A program made the translations under genes and the position numbers. DNA of 64,000 nucleotides from Dermatophilus congolensis (lineage in GTDB: Bacteria; Actinomycetota; Actinomycetes; Actinomycetales; Dermatophilaceae): assembly GCF_900187045.1 (NCBI RefSeq), contig NZ_LT906453.1:2170001-2234000 (forward strand), read 5' to 3'. The notes below the pieces were generated by a model. That model did not search any database. It had not been told where the DNA came from and saw nothing but the letters and a program-made list of their open reading frames with translations. Positions 1 to 8,286 of this stretch are shown one piece after another. Position 1 is the first letter of the stretch. Each line of letters begins with the position of its first letter.

Positions 1-271
1 ACAGCAACACCCGCGCCGGCCGTTTCCCATCAACCGGCGCAGGGCCCGCCACACGGCCAATCACCGCAGGCTTACCACCCTCAGCAACCACCTTCACCTC
101 AGCGCCTTCAGCACGCAACAATTCCGCCACAGCTTCCGCGCTGGCCTGCACGTCTTTATCGTGCTCAGGCAACGCAGACACACTCGGGATCCGCGCCAAC
201 GCCATCAAATCTTCTAGTACACCTGGCATAAGATCAGCGATTTTGGTTCGCAACGCCTCTGTATCGGTCAT
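1..271 (-). CDS. M20-family dipeptidase, N-terminal part (cut by window edge)
   Basis: Only the first 90 residues are present; the gene runs off the left edge. The N-terminus carries the pattern LMALARIPSVSALPEHDKD followed by an alpha helix ending in LLRAEGAEVKVV and GKPAVIGR, which is typical of the metal-dependent M20/M25/M40 peptidases annotated as dipeptidases in Actinobacteria (cytoplasmic cleavage of short peptides). The metal ligands lie beyond the window, so activity cannot be judged. The ATG at 271 is preceded by a TATTGT box 6 nt upstream and no Shine-Dalgarno sequence, so translation is probably leaderless. It diverges from the DUF3043 gene. Family call is good; exact substrate is unknown. 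Confidence 0.8.
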   Translation of the reverse strand, partial: MTDTEALRTKIADLMPGVLEDLMALARIPSVSALPEHDKDVQASAEAVAELLRAEGAEVKVVAEGGKPAVIGRVAGPAPVDGKRPARVLL

Positions 272-277
272 GGCCGA

Positions 278-283
278 ACAATA
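278..283 (-). promoter_or_regulatory. Probable -10 box for leaderless dipeptidase mRNA
   Basis: TATTGT ends 6 nt before the ATG at 271. This is the spacing expected when the transcript begins at the start codon. No convincing -35 hexamer was seen. Confidence 0.5.
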
Positions 284-450
284 TCCCCGCCAACACTCCC
301 CAGAACCCCAATAACACTGACAACGCACCCCATCTAACCCAAAACCTCCCCCACCTCGCCACAGCACAAGACCATCACCTACACCGCAATCCCTGCAGGT
401 CAAAAGCACCTACCACCGCGCAGCTCACCCATCCAAAGACATCACCAAGC

Positions 451-456
451 TAGAGT
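451..456 (+). promoter_or_regulatory. Probable -10 box for leaderless DUF3043 mRNA
   Basis: TAGAGT is followed by 7 nt and then the GTG at 464. This favours GTG 464 over the in-frame GTG at 455, which would lie across the box itself. Confidence 0.5.
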
Positions 457-463
457 GTGCAAG

Positions 464-1069
464 GTGTCCAGCAAGAAATCCGCCGACCAGCCCAACGGCG
501 CCACGGAAACCACGTCCACCGTTGACCCAGCATCCGTGCCTGCCACCACCAAATCCGCAGGCAAAGGGCGCCCCACCCCCACACGCAAACAAGCCGAAGC
601 AGCCCGCAAACGCCCACTGGTCCCCGCCGACCGCAAAGCCGCCAAACGGCAATCCCGACTCGAAGAACGAGAACGCCGCTACAAAATCCGTCTAGCCATG
701 GAAGCTGGCGAAGAATGGGCTCTACCCCGACGCGACCGCGGAACTGAACGCCGCTTCATGCGTGACTGGATCGACGCACGCCGCTCCTTTGCTGAATACC
801 TTTTGATCGTCATGGTGCTGGGGTTGCCCGTCACACTCATCACTCACCCCACGGTCATGGCAATCGGATACTCGATCGTCTACGGCGCAGTACTCATAGC
901 AGCCATCGACGTCACCGTGATGTGGTTCCAAGTCAAAAAAGCAGTCACCACCAAATTCGGCGCACCACCAGCCAAAGGTGGCCTGTGGTACACCATCACC
1001 CGCGCGCTACAAATGCGCGTAGGACGCGTCCCCAAACCCCAAGTCAAACGCGGCCAGTACCCCTCCTGA
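464..1069 (+). CDS. DUF3043 family membrane protein
   Basis: A 201-residue protein of unknown function found throughout Actinobacteria. A Ser/Thr/Lys-rich disordered N-terminus (about 1-75) is followed by a charged helix (RLEERERRYKIRL) and the conserved RDRGTERRFMRDWIDARRS stretch. Two transmembrane helices follow at about 110-127 and 130-155, then a short basic tail. The family match rests on the conserved segment and topology. The start at GTG 464 is preferred because a TAGAGT box sits 7 nt upstream and neither candidate start has a Shine-Dalgarno sequence. It diverges from the dipeptidase and ends at a strong hairpin shared with the convergent cob genes. Confidence 0.85.
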   Translation: MSSKKSADQPNGATETTSTVDPASVPATTKSAGKGRPTPTRKQAEAARKRPLVPADRKAAKRQSRLEERERRYKIRLAMEAGEEWALPRRDRGTERRFMRDWIDARRSFAEYLLIVMVLGLPVTLITHPTVMAIGYSIVYGAVLIAAIDVTVMWFQVKKAVTTKFGAPPAKGGLWYTITRALQMRVGRVPKPQVKRGQYPS

Positions 1070-1098
1070 CCGCCAGGGGCACCACCTGCCAACACACC

Positions 1099-1142
1099 TG
1101 TGAAGGGGTGTTTTCCTCACCAAAGGAAAACACCCCTTCACA
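1099..1142. terminator. Perfect 19-bp inverted repeat between convergent genes
   Basis: The arms 1099-1117 and 1124-1142 are perfectly complementary around a 6-nt loop. It lies between DUF3043 (plus) and the cobO-cobB-cobC operon (minus), so it can end transcription from both sides. No long T-tract follows on either strand. Confidence 0.75.
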
Positions 1143-1159
1143 CATATGCACCACCAACA

Positions 1160-1366
1160 TCACTCCTGCTCAAGCGACATCGGCCCATACACAACCTCAC
1201 CCCCACACAACAACGACACCGACACCACCCCCAACTCCGTCAACCCCAACCACGACTCCCCCAACCACGCCTCCGCGTCCTCCCGCGATTCAAACGGCAC
1301 CTCAGCATCAGCAACCCGCACCTGAGCGCCACCATCATCAAACGCTTTCCACACCCAATCACTCAT
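1160..1366 (-). CDS. Small conserved hypothetical protein at the end of the cob operon
   Basis: A 68-residue soluble protein. It resembles small actinobacterial hypotheticals that have a Trp-rich start (MSDWVWKAF), a central FESREDAEAWLGESW helix and the ending VVYGPMSLEQE. No catalytic motif is visible. Its ATG overlaps the stop codon of the upstream cobC-like gene (ATGA), so the two are translationally coupled. Co-transcription with cobalamin genes does not establish a role in the pathway. The family resemblance is from memory of similar short proteins and should be treated as moderate. Confidence 0.7.
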   Translation of the reverse strand: MSDWVWKAFDDGGAQVRVADAEVPFESREDAEAWLGESWLGLTELGVVSVSLLCGGEVVYGPMSLEQE

Positions 1367-2463
1367 AAACCCACCCTAGACCCACCCCTGAGCCCTAACC
1401 CATCAACCTGCTCAAACAACACCTCACGCTCCCGCGCTGCCCGCGCAGCAATCCGCAACCACTGCGATCCCAACCCCGGAAACGTATCCCCACGCCTCAA
1501 CCCCACCCCACGCTGCCGCAACACCTCACGCACCCACACCGCCCGCTGATGGCGCACTAACACAAACGGCCCAGCAGCCCCCGAAACCACATCAAACCCA
1601 CGCTGCCGCAACCCCTGCACCAACAACTCACGATCCCGCACCACCCGCTCTGCCACCCCAGCAGCAAACTCCTCCCCCTCCTGCGAACACACCGCACGCA
1701 TCGCCGCCAACGCCGGAACATTCACCGACCACGGCGACTGCAACTGCCGCAACTGCTCCACCAACCCCGGCTCAGCCACCACAAACCCAGCTCGAACACC
1801 CGCCAACCCAAACGTCTTCGTCAAACTCCGCAACACCACCAACCCCTGCGTGCACGCAGCATCCACCAACAACGACTCCGACCCCCGAACCCCACCAACA
1901 CCAACACCAACACCAACCGCAACATCCATAAACGCCTCATCCACCACCACCACACGCCCCGGCCTCAACAAACCCAACACCTCACCACGCGGATGCAACA
2001 CCGACGTCGGATTAGTCGGATTCCCCACCACCACCACATCAGCGCCCTCATCCACCTGAGCGGCACGCAACACAAACCCATCCTCAGCATCTAACACATG
2101 CCGCACCACCTGATGCCCCGCACCCACCAGCGCCGCCTCCGGCTCAGTGAACTGCGGATGCACCACACACGGCCGCTGCCACGACCGCAGCCTCGCCACC
2201 AGCCCAAACGCCTCCGCCACCCCATTCACCAACAACACACACGCCGGATCGACCCCCACATGCTCAGCCACCACCCGGCGCGTCGGAAACTCATCCGGAT
2301 ACGCAGCCACCCCACCCAGAGACTCCCGCAACGCCTCCGCCACAAACAACGGAGGCTCTCCCACCGCAACATTCACCGCAAAATCCCAACACACCCCCCG
2401 CGCCTCAACATCACCGTGATGACGCAAATCCACCCCATCAATCACCGCACACCATCCCGCCAT
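1363..2463 (-). CDS. cobC: CobC-like PLP aminotransferase / threonine-phosphate decarboxylase
   Basis: A fold-type I PLP enzyme of 366 residues. It belongs to the class I/II aminotransferase group found in actinobacterial cob clusters and is likely to make the aminopropanol (phosphate) side-chain precursor for the nucleotide loop of cobalamin. Visible motifs are NPTNPTS (about 147-153), VVVDEAF (cofactor-binding Asp), and SLTKTF with the Schiff-base Lys near residue 216, followed by GLAGVRAGF. The ATG at 2463 is chosen because the longer upstream reading frame only adds sequence inside cobB. It overlaps the cobB stop by 22 nt, indicating coupling. Substrate assignment (decarboxylase versus other aminotransferase) is inferred from context. 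Confidence 0.8.
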   Translation of the reverse strand: MAGWCAVIDGVDLRHHGDVEARGVCWDFAVNVAVGEPPLFVAEALRESLGGVAAYPDEFPTRRVVAEHVGVDPACVLLVNGVAEAFGLVARLRSWQRPCVVHPQFTEPEAALVGAGHQVVRHVLDAEDGFVLRAAQVDEGADVVVVGNPTNPTSVLHPRGEVLGLLRPGRVVVVDEAFMDVAVGVGVGVGGVRGSESLLVDAACTQGLVVLRSLTKTFGLAGVRAGFVVAEPGLVEQLRQLQSPWSVNVPALAAMRAVCSQEGEEFAAGVAERVVRDRELLVQGLRQRGFDVVSGAAGPFVLVRHQRAVWVREVLRQRGVGLRRGDTFPGLGSQWLRIAARAAREREVLFEQVDGLGLRGGSRVGL

Positions 2464-3854
2464 GCACACGCCTGCTCCACCAAACGAGCCGCGAACTGCG
2501 GCGCACCAGCCCAATGCGTGTGCAAATACCCCGCAACCACATTTCCCGACACCACACCATCAACCTCGACCCGATCAGCATGATCACGCAGCACCCACGC
2601 CCCCGGAACCACACCCGCATCCGGAGCCGGCACCACCCTCGTGCGATGGAACACATGCCCCGTCACACGATCACCAGCAGCAGCCAACACCGAATCACAA
2701 TCAGCCACAGCCTGCCGATACCCCAACACCAACCGCGGATGCATCGAGGCAATCAACGGCAACACACCCGTCATCTGCGCGCCATCCAACTCCTGCGCCA
2801 AATAAAGCATCCCCGCGCACTCAGCCACCACCGGAGCCCCCGAAGCTGTAAACCTACGCACCGCATCCAACATCGACCGGTTCGTCCCCAACGCCGAGGC
2901 ATACACCTCTGGGAAACCACCCTGAATCACCAACGCATCAGCCTCAGGCAACTCACTATCCCGCAGCGGATCAAACGACACCACCTGCGCCCCCGCAGCC
3001 TGCAACAACTCCACATTCTCTGCATACCCAAACGTGAACGCAGCCCCACCAGCCACAGCAACACGCACCCCACTACCAGCACAAACGCCCCCAACAGAGG
3101 CCAACGCAGCCCCAGGAGACCACGCCTGACCCTCCAGCTCAGGTGCAGACCTAGCCACCTCCACAATCGCATCAAGATCCAAATGCTGCTGCGCCATACA
3201 CGCCAACGCATCCACCGCAGCCAACGCCTCCGGGCGCCGCTCCGCCGCCGGAATCAACCCCAAATGCCGGCTCGGCACCACAATGTCCGGCAACCGCGGA
3301 ATACACCCCACCACCGGAACCCCCACCCCAACCACCGCAGCCCGCGCCTCCGCCTCATGACGCGGCGAAGCCACATTATTAAGAATGACCCCCGCCACCC
3401 TCACCTGCGGATCAAACGAAGCAAAACCATGCACCACCGCCCCCACACTCCGCGACGCCGACGCACAATTCACCACCAAAATCACCGGAGTCTGCGTCAA
3501 CTTCGCCACATGCGCCGACGAAGCAAACCCCTCCCTACCCAACGCGCCATCAAACAACCCCATAACACCCTCAATCACCGCCACATCAGCCACCGACGGC
3601 GACAACGCACCATGCAACAACAACGGCACAATCCGATCCACACCCACCATGTGCGCATCCAAATTCCGCCCCACCCGAGCACACGCAGCCTCGTGATACC
3701 CCGGATCGATGTAATCCGGCCCCACCTTGTGCGGAGAAACCACCAACCCACGACGATGCAATGCCGCCAACAACCCCGTAGTGATCATCGTCTTGCCACT
3801 ACCAGAAGCAGGCGCCGCAATCAGCACACGCGGCAAACTATGAGTACTCACCAT
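2442..3854 (-). CDS. cobB: Cobyrinate / hydrogenobyrinate a,c-diamide synthase
   Basis: Glutamine-dependent amidation of the a and c carboxylates of the corrin ring, an ATP-requiring step, in a protein of 470 residues. The N-terminal dethiobiotin-synthetase-like domain has the P-loop APASGSGKT (14-22), the PHKVGPDYIDPGYH substrate motif and EGVMGLFDG. The C-terminal class I glutamine amidotransferase-like domain has GGFPEVYA (312-319), the nucleophile Cys346 in AECAGMLY, and a late GYLHTHW histidine. Length is normal for CobB/CbiA. Its ATG overlaps the end of cobO by 7 nt, and the cobO-cobB order matches other actinobacteria. With cobG in the cluster, the aerobic substrate hydrogenobyrinate is more likely than cobyrinate. 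Confidence 0.95.
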   Translation of the reverse strand: MVSTHSLPRVLIAAPASGSGKTMITTGLLAALHRRGLVVSPHKVGPDYIDPGYHEAACARVGRNLDAHMVGVDRIVPLLLHGALSPSVADVAVIEGVMGLFDGALGREGFASSAHVAKLTQTPVILVVNCASASRSVGAVVHGFASFDPQVRVAGVILNNVASPRHEAEARAAVVGVGVPVVGCIPRLPDIVVPSRHLGLIPAAERRPEALAAVDALACMAQQHLDLDAIVEVARSAPELEGQAWSPGAALASVGGVCAGSGVRVAVAGGAAFTFGYAENVELLQAAGAQVVSFDPLRDSELPEADALVIQGGFPEVYASALGTNRSMLDAVRRFTASGAPVVAECAGMLYLAQELDGAQMTGVLPLIASMHPRLVLGYRQAVADCDSVLAAAGDRVTGHVFHRTRVVPAPDAGVVPGAWVLRDHADRVEVDGVVSGNVVAGYLHTHWAGAPQFAARLVEQACAWRDGVR

Positions 3855-4471
3855 TCGATCCCGCGCTGCCCCTTCTGGCCAACATCAAACGGATGCTTCA
3901 CCTTCGTCATCTCCGTCACTAAATCCGCCGCATCCACCAACGCAGCCGGCGCCCGCCGCCCCGTCACAACCACATGCTGCTTACCAGGACGAGCCCGCAA
4001 CGTCTCCACCACCTCATCGACATCCACCCATCCCCAATCCAGCGGATACGTGAACTCATCCAACACATAAAAATCGTGCTGCTCCTGCCCCAACCGCCGA
4101 GCAACCTCCACCCAGCCCTGCCGCGCAACCTCAGCCTGTTCCATCTCAACATCTCCACTATTGGAACGCGTCCACGACCACCCCGACCCCATCTTGTGCC
4201 ACTCAACCGGCGCCCCCACCGCCGGATCCTCCTCATGCAGCTGCCCCAACCGCCGCAACACCGCCTCCTCCCCCACCTTCCACTTCGGCGACTTCACAAA
4301 CTGAAACACCACCACCGACAAACCCGCATTCCACGCCCGCAACGCCATCCCAAACGCAGCCGTGGACTTCCCCTTCCCCTCCCCCGTATTCACAGCCAAA
4401 ACAGCACGATCCCGCCGCTCACGCGTAGTCAACCCATCATCAGGAACACAACTGGGAACACCACGAACCAC
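3848..4471 (-). CDS. cobO: Cob(I)yrinic acid a,c-diamide adenosyltransferase
   Basis: Transfers the 5'-deoxyadenosyl group from ATP to the corrinoid cobalt (CobO/BtuR/CobA type, 207 residues). The P-loop NTGEGKGKST lies at about 28-37. The family also shows FQFVKSPKWKVGEE, WHKMGSGW, the YVLDEFTYPLDWGW segment and the late VTEMTKVKHPFDVGQKGQRG ending. The reading frame stays open far upstream across the cobG region, but the protein starts at GTG 4471. There, GAGGAGG lies 5 nt upstream and the N-terminus reads VPDDGLTTRERR as in homologues. First gene of the leftward cob operon. Confidence 0.93.
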   Translation of the reverse strand: MVRGVPSCVPDDGLTTRERRDRAVLAVNTGEGKGKSTAAFGMALRAWNAGLSVVVFQFVKSPKWKVGEEAVLRRLGQLHEEDPAVGAPVEWHKMGSGWSWTRSNSGDVEMEQAEVARQGWVEVARRLGQEQHDFYVLDEFTYPLDWGWVDVDEVVETLRARPGKQHVVVTGRRAPAALVDAADLVTEMTKVKHPFDVGQKGQRGIEW

Positions 4472-4494
4472 AACAACCTCCTCAACAACAACCC

Positions 4495-4514
4495 AACACA
4501 ACACAACACAACAC
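4495..4514. repeat. AACAC pentanucleotide repeat, four copies
   Basis: Four tandem AACAC units lie in the 217-nt divergent intergenic region between cobO and cobG. No function is evident; the tract is part of a strongly A/C-rich stretch. Confidence 0.8.
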
Positions 4515-4675
4515 AACCAAAATAGCCCCCACCCCACACTCCCCCAGAACCAGACCAAACAACGCCACACCAGGTAACGAACACAACACCCCCCGCCCTG
4601 TGAAAGAGGACACCCCCACAGCGCCACCTGCGCCTTAACACACAACCAACCAATAACTAAACCCCCCTCCCCGAG

Positions 4676-4681
4676 TAGGGT
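4676..4681 (+). promoter_or_regulatory. Probable -10 box for leaderless cobG mRNA
   Basis: TAGGGT is followed by 7 nt and the ATG of cobG at 4689. The GTAGGG could alternatively be read as a weak Shine-Dalgarno sequence. No cobalamin-riboswitch landmarks were found in 4472-4688. Confidence 0.45.
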
Positions 4682-4688
4682 TTTTCCC

Positions 4689-5975
4689 ATGACCGCGCCC
4701 ACCACCCCCACCGGCGACCGCTGCCCCGGTGCACTCCGACTCCACCACGCCGCCGACGGCGACCTCGCCCGCATCCGCATCCCCGGCGGACTCCTCACCC
4801 CCCACGCCACCCGCACCCTCGCCCACCTGGCCACCACCCTCGGCGACGGCCACATCCGCCTCACCGCCCGCGGCAACGCTGAAATCCGCGGCATCCCCAC
4901 CGGATCCGAAACCGACCTCGGCACCTGCCTCACCGCCGCCGGGCTCCTGCCCTCCCCCGCCCACGAACGCATCCGCAACATCGTCACCACCCCCACCGCT
5001 GGGCTCGACGAACACGGAAACACCACCGGAACAACCCTCACCGACCTGCTCCACGCCCTCGACAACGCCCTCATCAGCGACCCCGAACTCGCGCAACTAA
5101 GCGGACGATTCCTCTTCGGCATCGACGACGGCCGCGGCGACGCCCTCGCCCTCGAACCCGACCTAGCCATCACCGCCAACAACAACGACCACTGGACCAT
5201 CACCGCCGCCGGCGCCACCCTGGGAGTCACCCACCGAACCAACGCCCCCACCGCACTCACCCTGGCCGCACACACCCACCTAGCCACCGCACACACCCAC
5301 GACCAACGCGGCTGGCGCCTCACCGACCACCCCGACACCCCCTCCCTCATCACCAACATCCGCAACACCATCAGCCACCTCCTCACCCCCCACACCCCCC
5401 ACACCCCCACCCTGCACGCCACCCCACCACCCCTAGGACTCATCCCCCACCCCACCAACACCACCTACACCATCGCCACCCGACTCCCCTTAGCCGCAGC
5501 CCCCGCCGAGACCTGGCAACACTTCGCCGACCTCGCCGAACACGGCGACAACCTCATCCGCACCACCCCAGCCCGAACCATCCTCATCGCCAACCTCACC
5601 CACCACCACGCAACAACCGCACTCACCCACCTATCCACCCTCGGACTCATCACCGACCCCCACGCACCCCTCGCCCACGTCACCACATGCACCGGCCTAC
5701 CCGGCTGCACCTCAGCCCTCGCCGACGTCCAATACGCAGCAGTCACCCACCACACCCCCAGCAACAACAACACTCCCGTGCACTGGTCAGCCTGCCCACG
5801 ACGCTGCGGCCGCCCCACCACCGACCACGTCCAAGTCCTCGCCACCGAAACCGGATGGACCACCGCCCTAGTCAACACCGACACACCCGGACACCCCGCC
5901 ACCAACCAACACCCCGTCACCGACGTGAATCTCACTACCGACATCACCAACCGACGACAGGAAATCACCCCATGA
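4689..5975 (+). CDS. cobG: Precorrin-3B synthase
   Basis: Oxygen-dependent monooxygenase of the aerobic B12 pathway that hydroxylates precorrin-3A and forms the gamma-lactone. It belongs to the sulfite/nitrite reductase ferredoxin-like family (428 residues). The N-terminal half has the GNAEIRG substrate/siroheme-type segment and ELAQLSGRFLFGIDDGRGD. The C-terminal half has Cys334, Cys340, Cys369 and Cys373 in CTGLPGC and CPRRC, the pattern of an iron-sulfur/haem ligand set. The protein is extremely rich in Thr, His and Pro, because it lies on the C-rich strand of a skewed block. First gene of a rightward cobG-cobH-cobIJ operon; the ATG overlaps nothing upstream and appears leaderless. Confidence 0.93.
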   Translation: MTAPTTPTGDRCPGALRLHHAADGDLARIRIPGGLLTPHATRTLAHLATTLGDGHIRLTARGNAEIRGIPTGSETDLGTCLTAAGLLPSPAHERIRNIVTTPTAGLDEHGNTTGTTLTDLLHALDNALISDPELAQLSGRFLFGIDDGRGDALALEPDLAITANNNDHWTITAAGATLGVTHRTNAPTALTLAAHTHLATAHTHDQRGWRLTDHPDTPSLITNIRNTISHLLTPHTPHTPTLHATPPPLGLIPHPTNTTYTIATRLPLAAAPAETWQHFADLAEHGDNLIRTTPARTILIANLTHHHATTALTHLSTLGLITDPHAPLAHVTTCTGLPGCTSALADVQYAAVTHHTPSNNNTPVHWSACPRRCGRPTTDHVQVLATETGWTTALVNTDTPGHPATNQHPVTDVNLTTDITNRRQEITP

Positions 5976-6616
5976 CCACCCCCCAAACCCCCTACACCTA
6001 CGAAACCAACGGCGCCAACATCTACCGCGAATCCTTCGCCACCATCCGCGCCGAAACCGACCTCACCCACCTCACCCCCGAAGAAGAACGCGTCGCCGTC
6101 CGCATGATCCACTCCTGCGGATCCACCGACCTCATCGACGACATCATCTTCTCCCCCAACGCCGCCCACGAAGGCATCACCGCCCTCAACAACGGCGCCC
6201 CCATCCTCACCGACACCCACATGGTCGCCAGCGGCATCACCCGCCGCCGACTGCCCGCCAACAACGACATCATCTGCACCCTCCACGACGAACGCGTCCC
6301 CGAACTAGCCGCCACCCTCGAAACCACCCGCACCGCCGCAGGCATCCACCTATGGGGCGAACGCATTGACGGCGCAGTCATCGCTATCGGCAACGCCCCC
6401 ACCGCACTCTTCCACCTCCTCAACCTCCTCCACACCAACCCCTGGCGCCCCGCCCTCATCCTGGGCATTCCCGTCGGATTCGTCGGCGCCATCGAATCCA
6501 AAGAAGCCCTCCACAACGACCCCCTCAACCTTCCCCACATCATCGTCCGCGGCCGCCGCGGCGGCAGCGCCATCACCTGCGGCGCCCTTAACGCCCTCGC
6601 CAGTAGCGCCGAATAA
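5972..6616 (+). CDS. cobH: Precorrin-8X methylmutase
   Basis: Moves the methyl group from C11 to C12 to form hydrogenobyrinic acid (CobH/CbiC family, 214 residues, normal length). Visible motifs are NIYRESFATIRAE near the start, the catalytic His in VRMIHSCGSTDL (about residue 47), MVASGITRRRLP, and GIPVGFVGAIESKEAL with IIVRGRRGGS at the C-terminus. The ATG at 5972 overlaps the cobG stop (ATGA), so this start is preferred to the longer in-frame extension that runs back into cobG. Confidence 0.95.
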   Translation: MTTPQTPYTYETNGANIYRESFATIRAETDLTHLTPEEERVAVRMIHSCGSTDLIDDIIFSPNAAHEGITALNNGAPILTDTHMVASGITRRRLPANNDIICTLHDERVPELAATLETTRTAAGIHLWGERIDGAVIAIGNAPTALFHLLNLLHTNPWRPALILGIPVGFVGAIESKEALHNDPLNLPHIIVRGRRGGSAITCGALNALASSAE

Positions 6617-6664
6617 CCAACCATCCCAAACCACCCCCCTACCTCCACCGCAGAAAGACATCAC

Positions 6665-8239
6665 ATGAACCAGGCCGCCCCCGGAAAACTCATCGGCGTA
6701 GGAGTAGGCCCCGGCGACCCCGAACTACTCACCATCAAAGCCGCCCGAGCCATCGAAAACGCCGACGTCATCGCCTACCACGAAGCCAAACCAGGCTCCT
6801 CCAACGCCCGCGCCACCGCCGCAGACCATATCCACCCCCACCACATCGAACTCCCCCTCACCTACCCCATCACAACTGGCACCACCAACCACCCCGGCGG
6901 ATACACCGGAGCAATCAACGACTTCTACACCGAAGCCACCCACCTCATCGCCACCCACCTCGACGCCGGACGCACAGTCGCCGTCCTCGCCGAAGGAGAC
7001 CCCTTCCTCTACAGCTCCTTCCAACACCTACACGAACGCCTGGCACACACCTACCCCACCCAGGTCATCCCCGGCATCAGCTCCATGACAGCTGTATCTA
7101 CTGCCCTTGGACGCCCCCTCGTCGAAGCCACCGAAACACTCACCATCCTGCCCGGCACCCTACCCACAGACGAGCTCGCCGCCCGCCTAGCCACCGCCGA
7201 CTGCGCAGTCATCATGAAACTGGGCCGTACCTTCACCTCCGTACGACAAGCTCTCACCACGGCCGGGCGTCTTCATGAGGCTTGGTACGTCGAACGCGTC
7301 AGCCACGACGAACGCGAAGTCGTCACGCCTCTAGCAGATGTCAACCCCAACAACGTTCCCTACTTCTCCCTGGCTGTTATTCCCAGCCGTATCGGAACAG
7401 CCGACTGGATGCCTGCCCCCACACCTCCCAGCCAGAAGGAAAGCTCTTGTACTGGGTACGTAGACGTCTGTGGCTTAGGACCTGCAGGGGCAATGTGGCG
7501 CTCCCCCCAAGTCACAGCGGCGCTAGCCCAAGCCACTGACATCATCGGTTACACCACATATGTCAAACGCGTCCCCGAACGCCCTGGCCTTACCCGGCAC
7601 CTATCTGACAACAAAGTCGAGCTAGAGCGCGCAGAGTTCGCCCTGGACCTAGCGCTACGTGGCCACCGAGTCGCCGTCGTCTCTTCAGGTGACGCAGGTA
7701 TCTTCGCGATGGCTACCGCTGTTCTCGAGGCGGCCGATCAAGAACGCTATCGCCACATCCCCGTGCGGATTCTTCCTGGAATCACTGCTGCGGCGGCCGT
7801 GGCTGCAACCGTCGGTGCCCCTATTGGCCACGACTTCGCGACCATCTCATTGTCTGACCGGCTCAAACCGTTTGAGGTGATCCGTGAGCGAGTCCGAGCA
7901 GCTGCGCAAGCGGACCTTGTTATTGCTCTATACAACCCAGCAAGCAAAGAACGTACCTGGCAGCTGCGCTCCGTTATCGATGACCTACGTACTTTCCGAG
8001 CCGAAACGACCCCCGTCGTTGTTGCCCGAGCGGTGGGGTCTGAGTCTGAAAAAGTCACAGTCACAACGTTGGGCGACCTTGACCCAGACACCGTAGACAT
8101 GCGCACCGCACTCATTATTGGATCAACCCAGACACGTTTAAGCACGCGTATGGCTTCTGGGGACAGGAGCACCGGCGCAGTGTGCGGGGACGGCACTCAG
8201 CACGTGCTCTGGACCCCCCGCACTTATCCGCAACAGTGA
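6665..8239 (+). CDS. cobIJ: Precorrin-2 C20- / precorrin-3B C17-methyltransferase fusion
   Basis: One 524-residue polypeptide with two SAM-dependent corrin methyltransferase modules. Residues about 5-245 are CobI (GVGVGPGDPELLT at 11-23, AEGDPFLYSSF, IPGISSM). Residues about 265-510 are CobJ (CGLGPAGAMWRSP, VVSSGDAGIFAMA, ILPGITAAAA, IALYNPASKERTWQL). The same CobI-CobJ fusion is known in mycobacteria. The first 430 nt share the extreme C-rich codon use of cobG and cobH. From about 7,100 the gene switches to balanced codon use without loss of frame or domain integrity. It ends at a hairpin shared with the convergent cobM. Confidence 0.94.
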   Translation: MNQAAPGKLIGVGVGPGDPELLTIKAARAIENADVIAYHEAKPGSSNARATAADHIHPHHIELPLTYPITTGTTNHPGGYTGAINDFYTEATHLIATHLDAGRTVAVLAEGDPFLYSSFQHLHERLAHTYPTQVIPGISSMTAVSTALGRPLVEATETLTILPGTLPTDELAARLATADCAVIMKLGRTFTSVRQALTTAGRLHEAWYVERVSHDEREVVTPLADVNPNNVPYFSLAVIPSRIGTADWMPAPTPPSQKESSCTGYVDVCGLGPAGAMWRSPQVTAALAQATDIIGYTTYVKRVPERPGLTRHLSDNKVELERAEFALDLALRGHRVAVVSSGDAGIFAMATAVLEAADQERYRHIPVRILPGITAAAAVAATVGAPIGHDFATISLSDRLKPFEVIRERVRAAAQADLVIALYNPASKERTWQLRSVIDDLRTFRAETTPVVVARAVGSESEKVTVTTLGDLDPDTVDMRTALIIGSTQTRLSTRMASGDRSTGAVCGDGTQHVLWTPRTYPQQ

Positions 8240-8241
8240 CC

Positions 8242-8286
8242 ATAGCGGGGCTGCCCAGGTGATCTTTACCGAGGCAGCCCCGTTAT
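8242..8286. terminator. Bidirectional terminator-like hairpin between cobIJ and cobM
   Basis: Arms 8242-8255 and 8273-8286 pair over 14 bp with one G-T wobble. The cobM stop codon lies in the loop, so the right arm is inside the end of the cobM gene. Suitable for ending both convergent operons. Confidence 0.65.

Noticed and set aside
2514-4070. 518-codon plus-strand frame opposite cobB/cobO
   Set aside because: Antisense to well-conserved cob genes; product is low-complexity Arg/His/Pro without domains.
4472-4688. Cobalamin riboswitch expected between the divergent cobO and cobG genes
   Set aside because: No B12-box or conserved core found on either strand; only an AACAC repeat and A/C-rich sequence are present.
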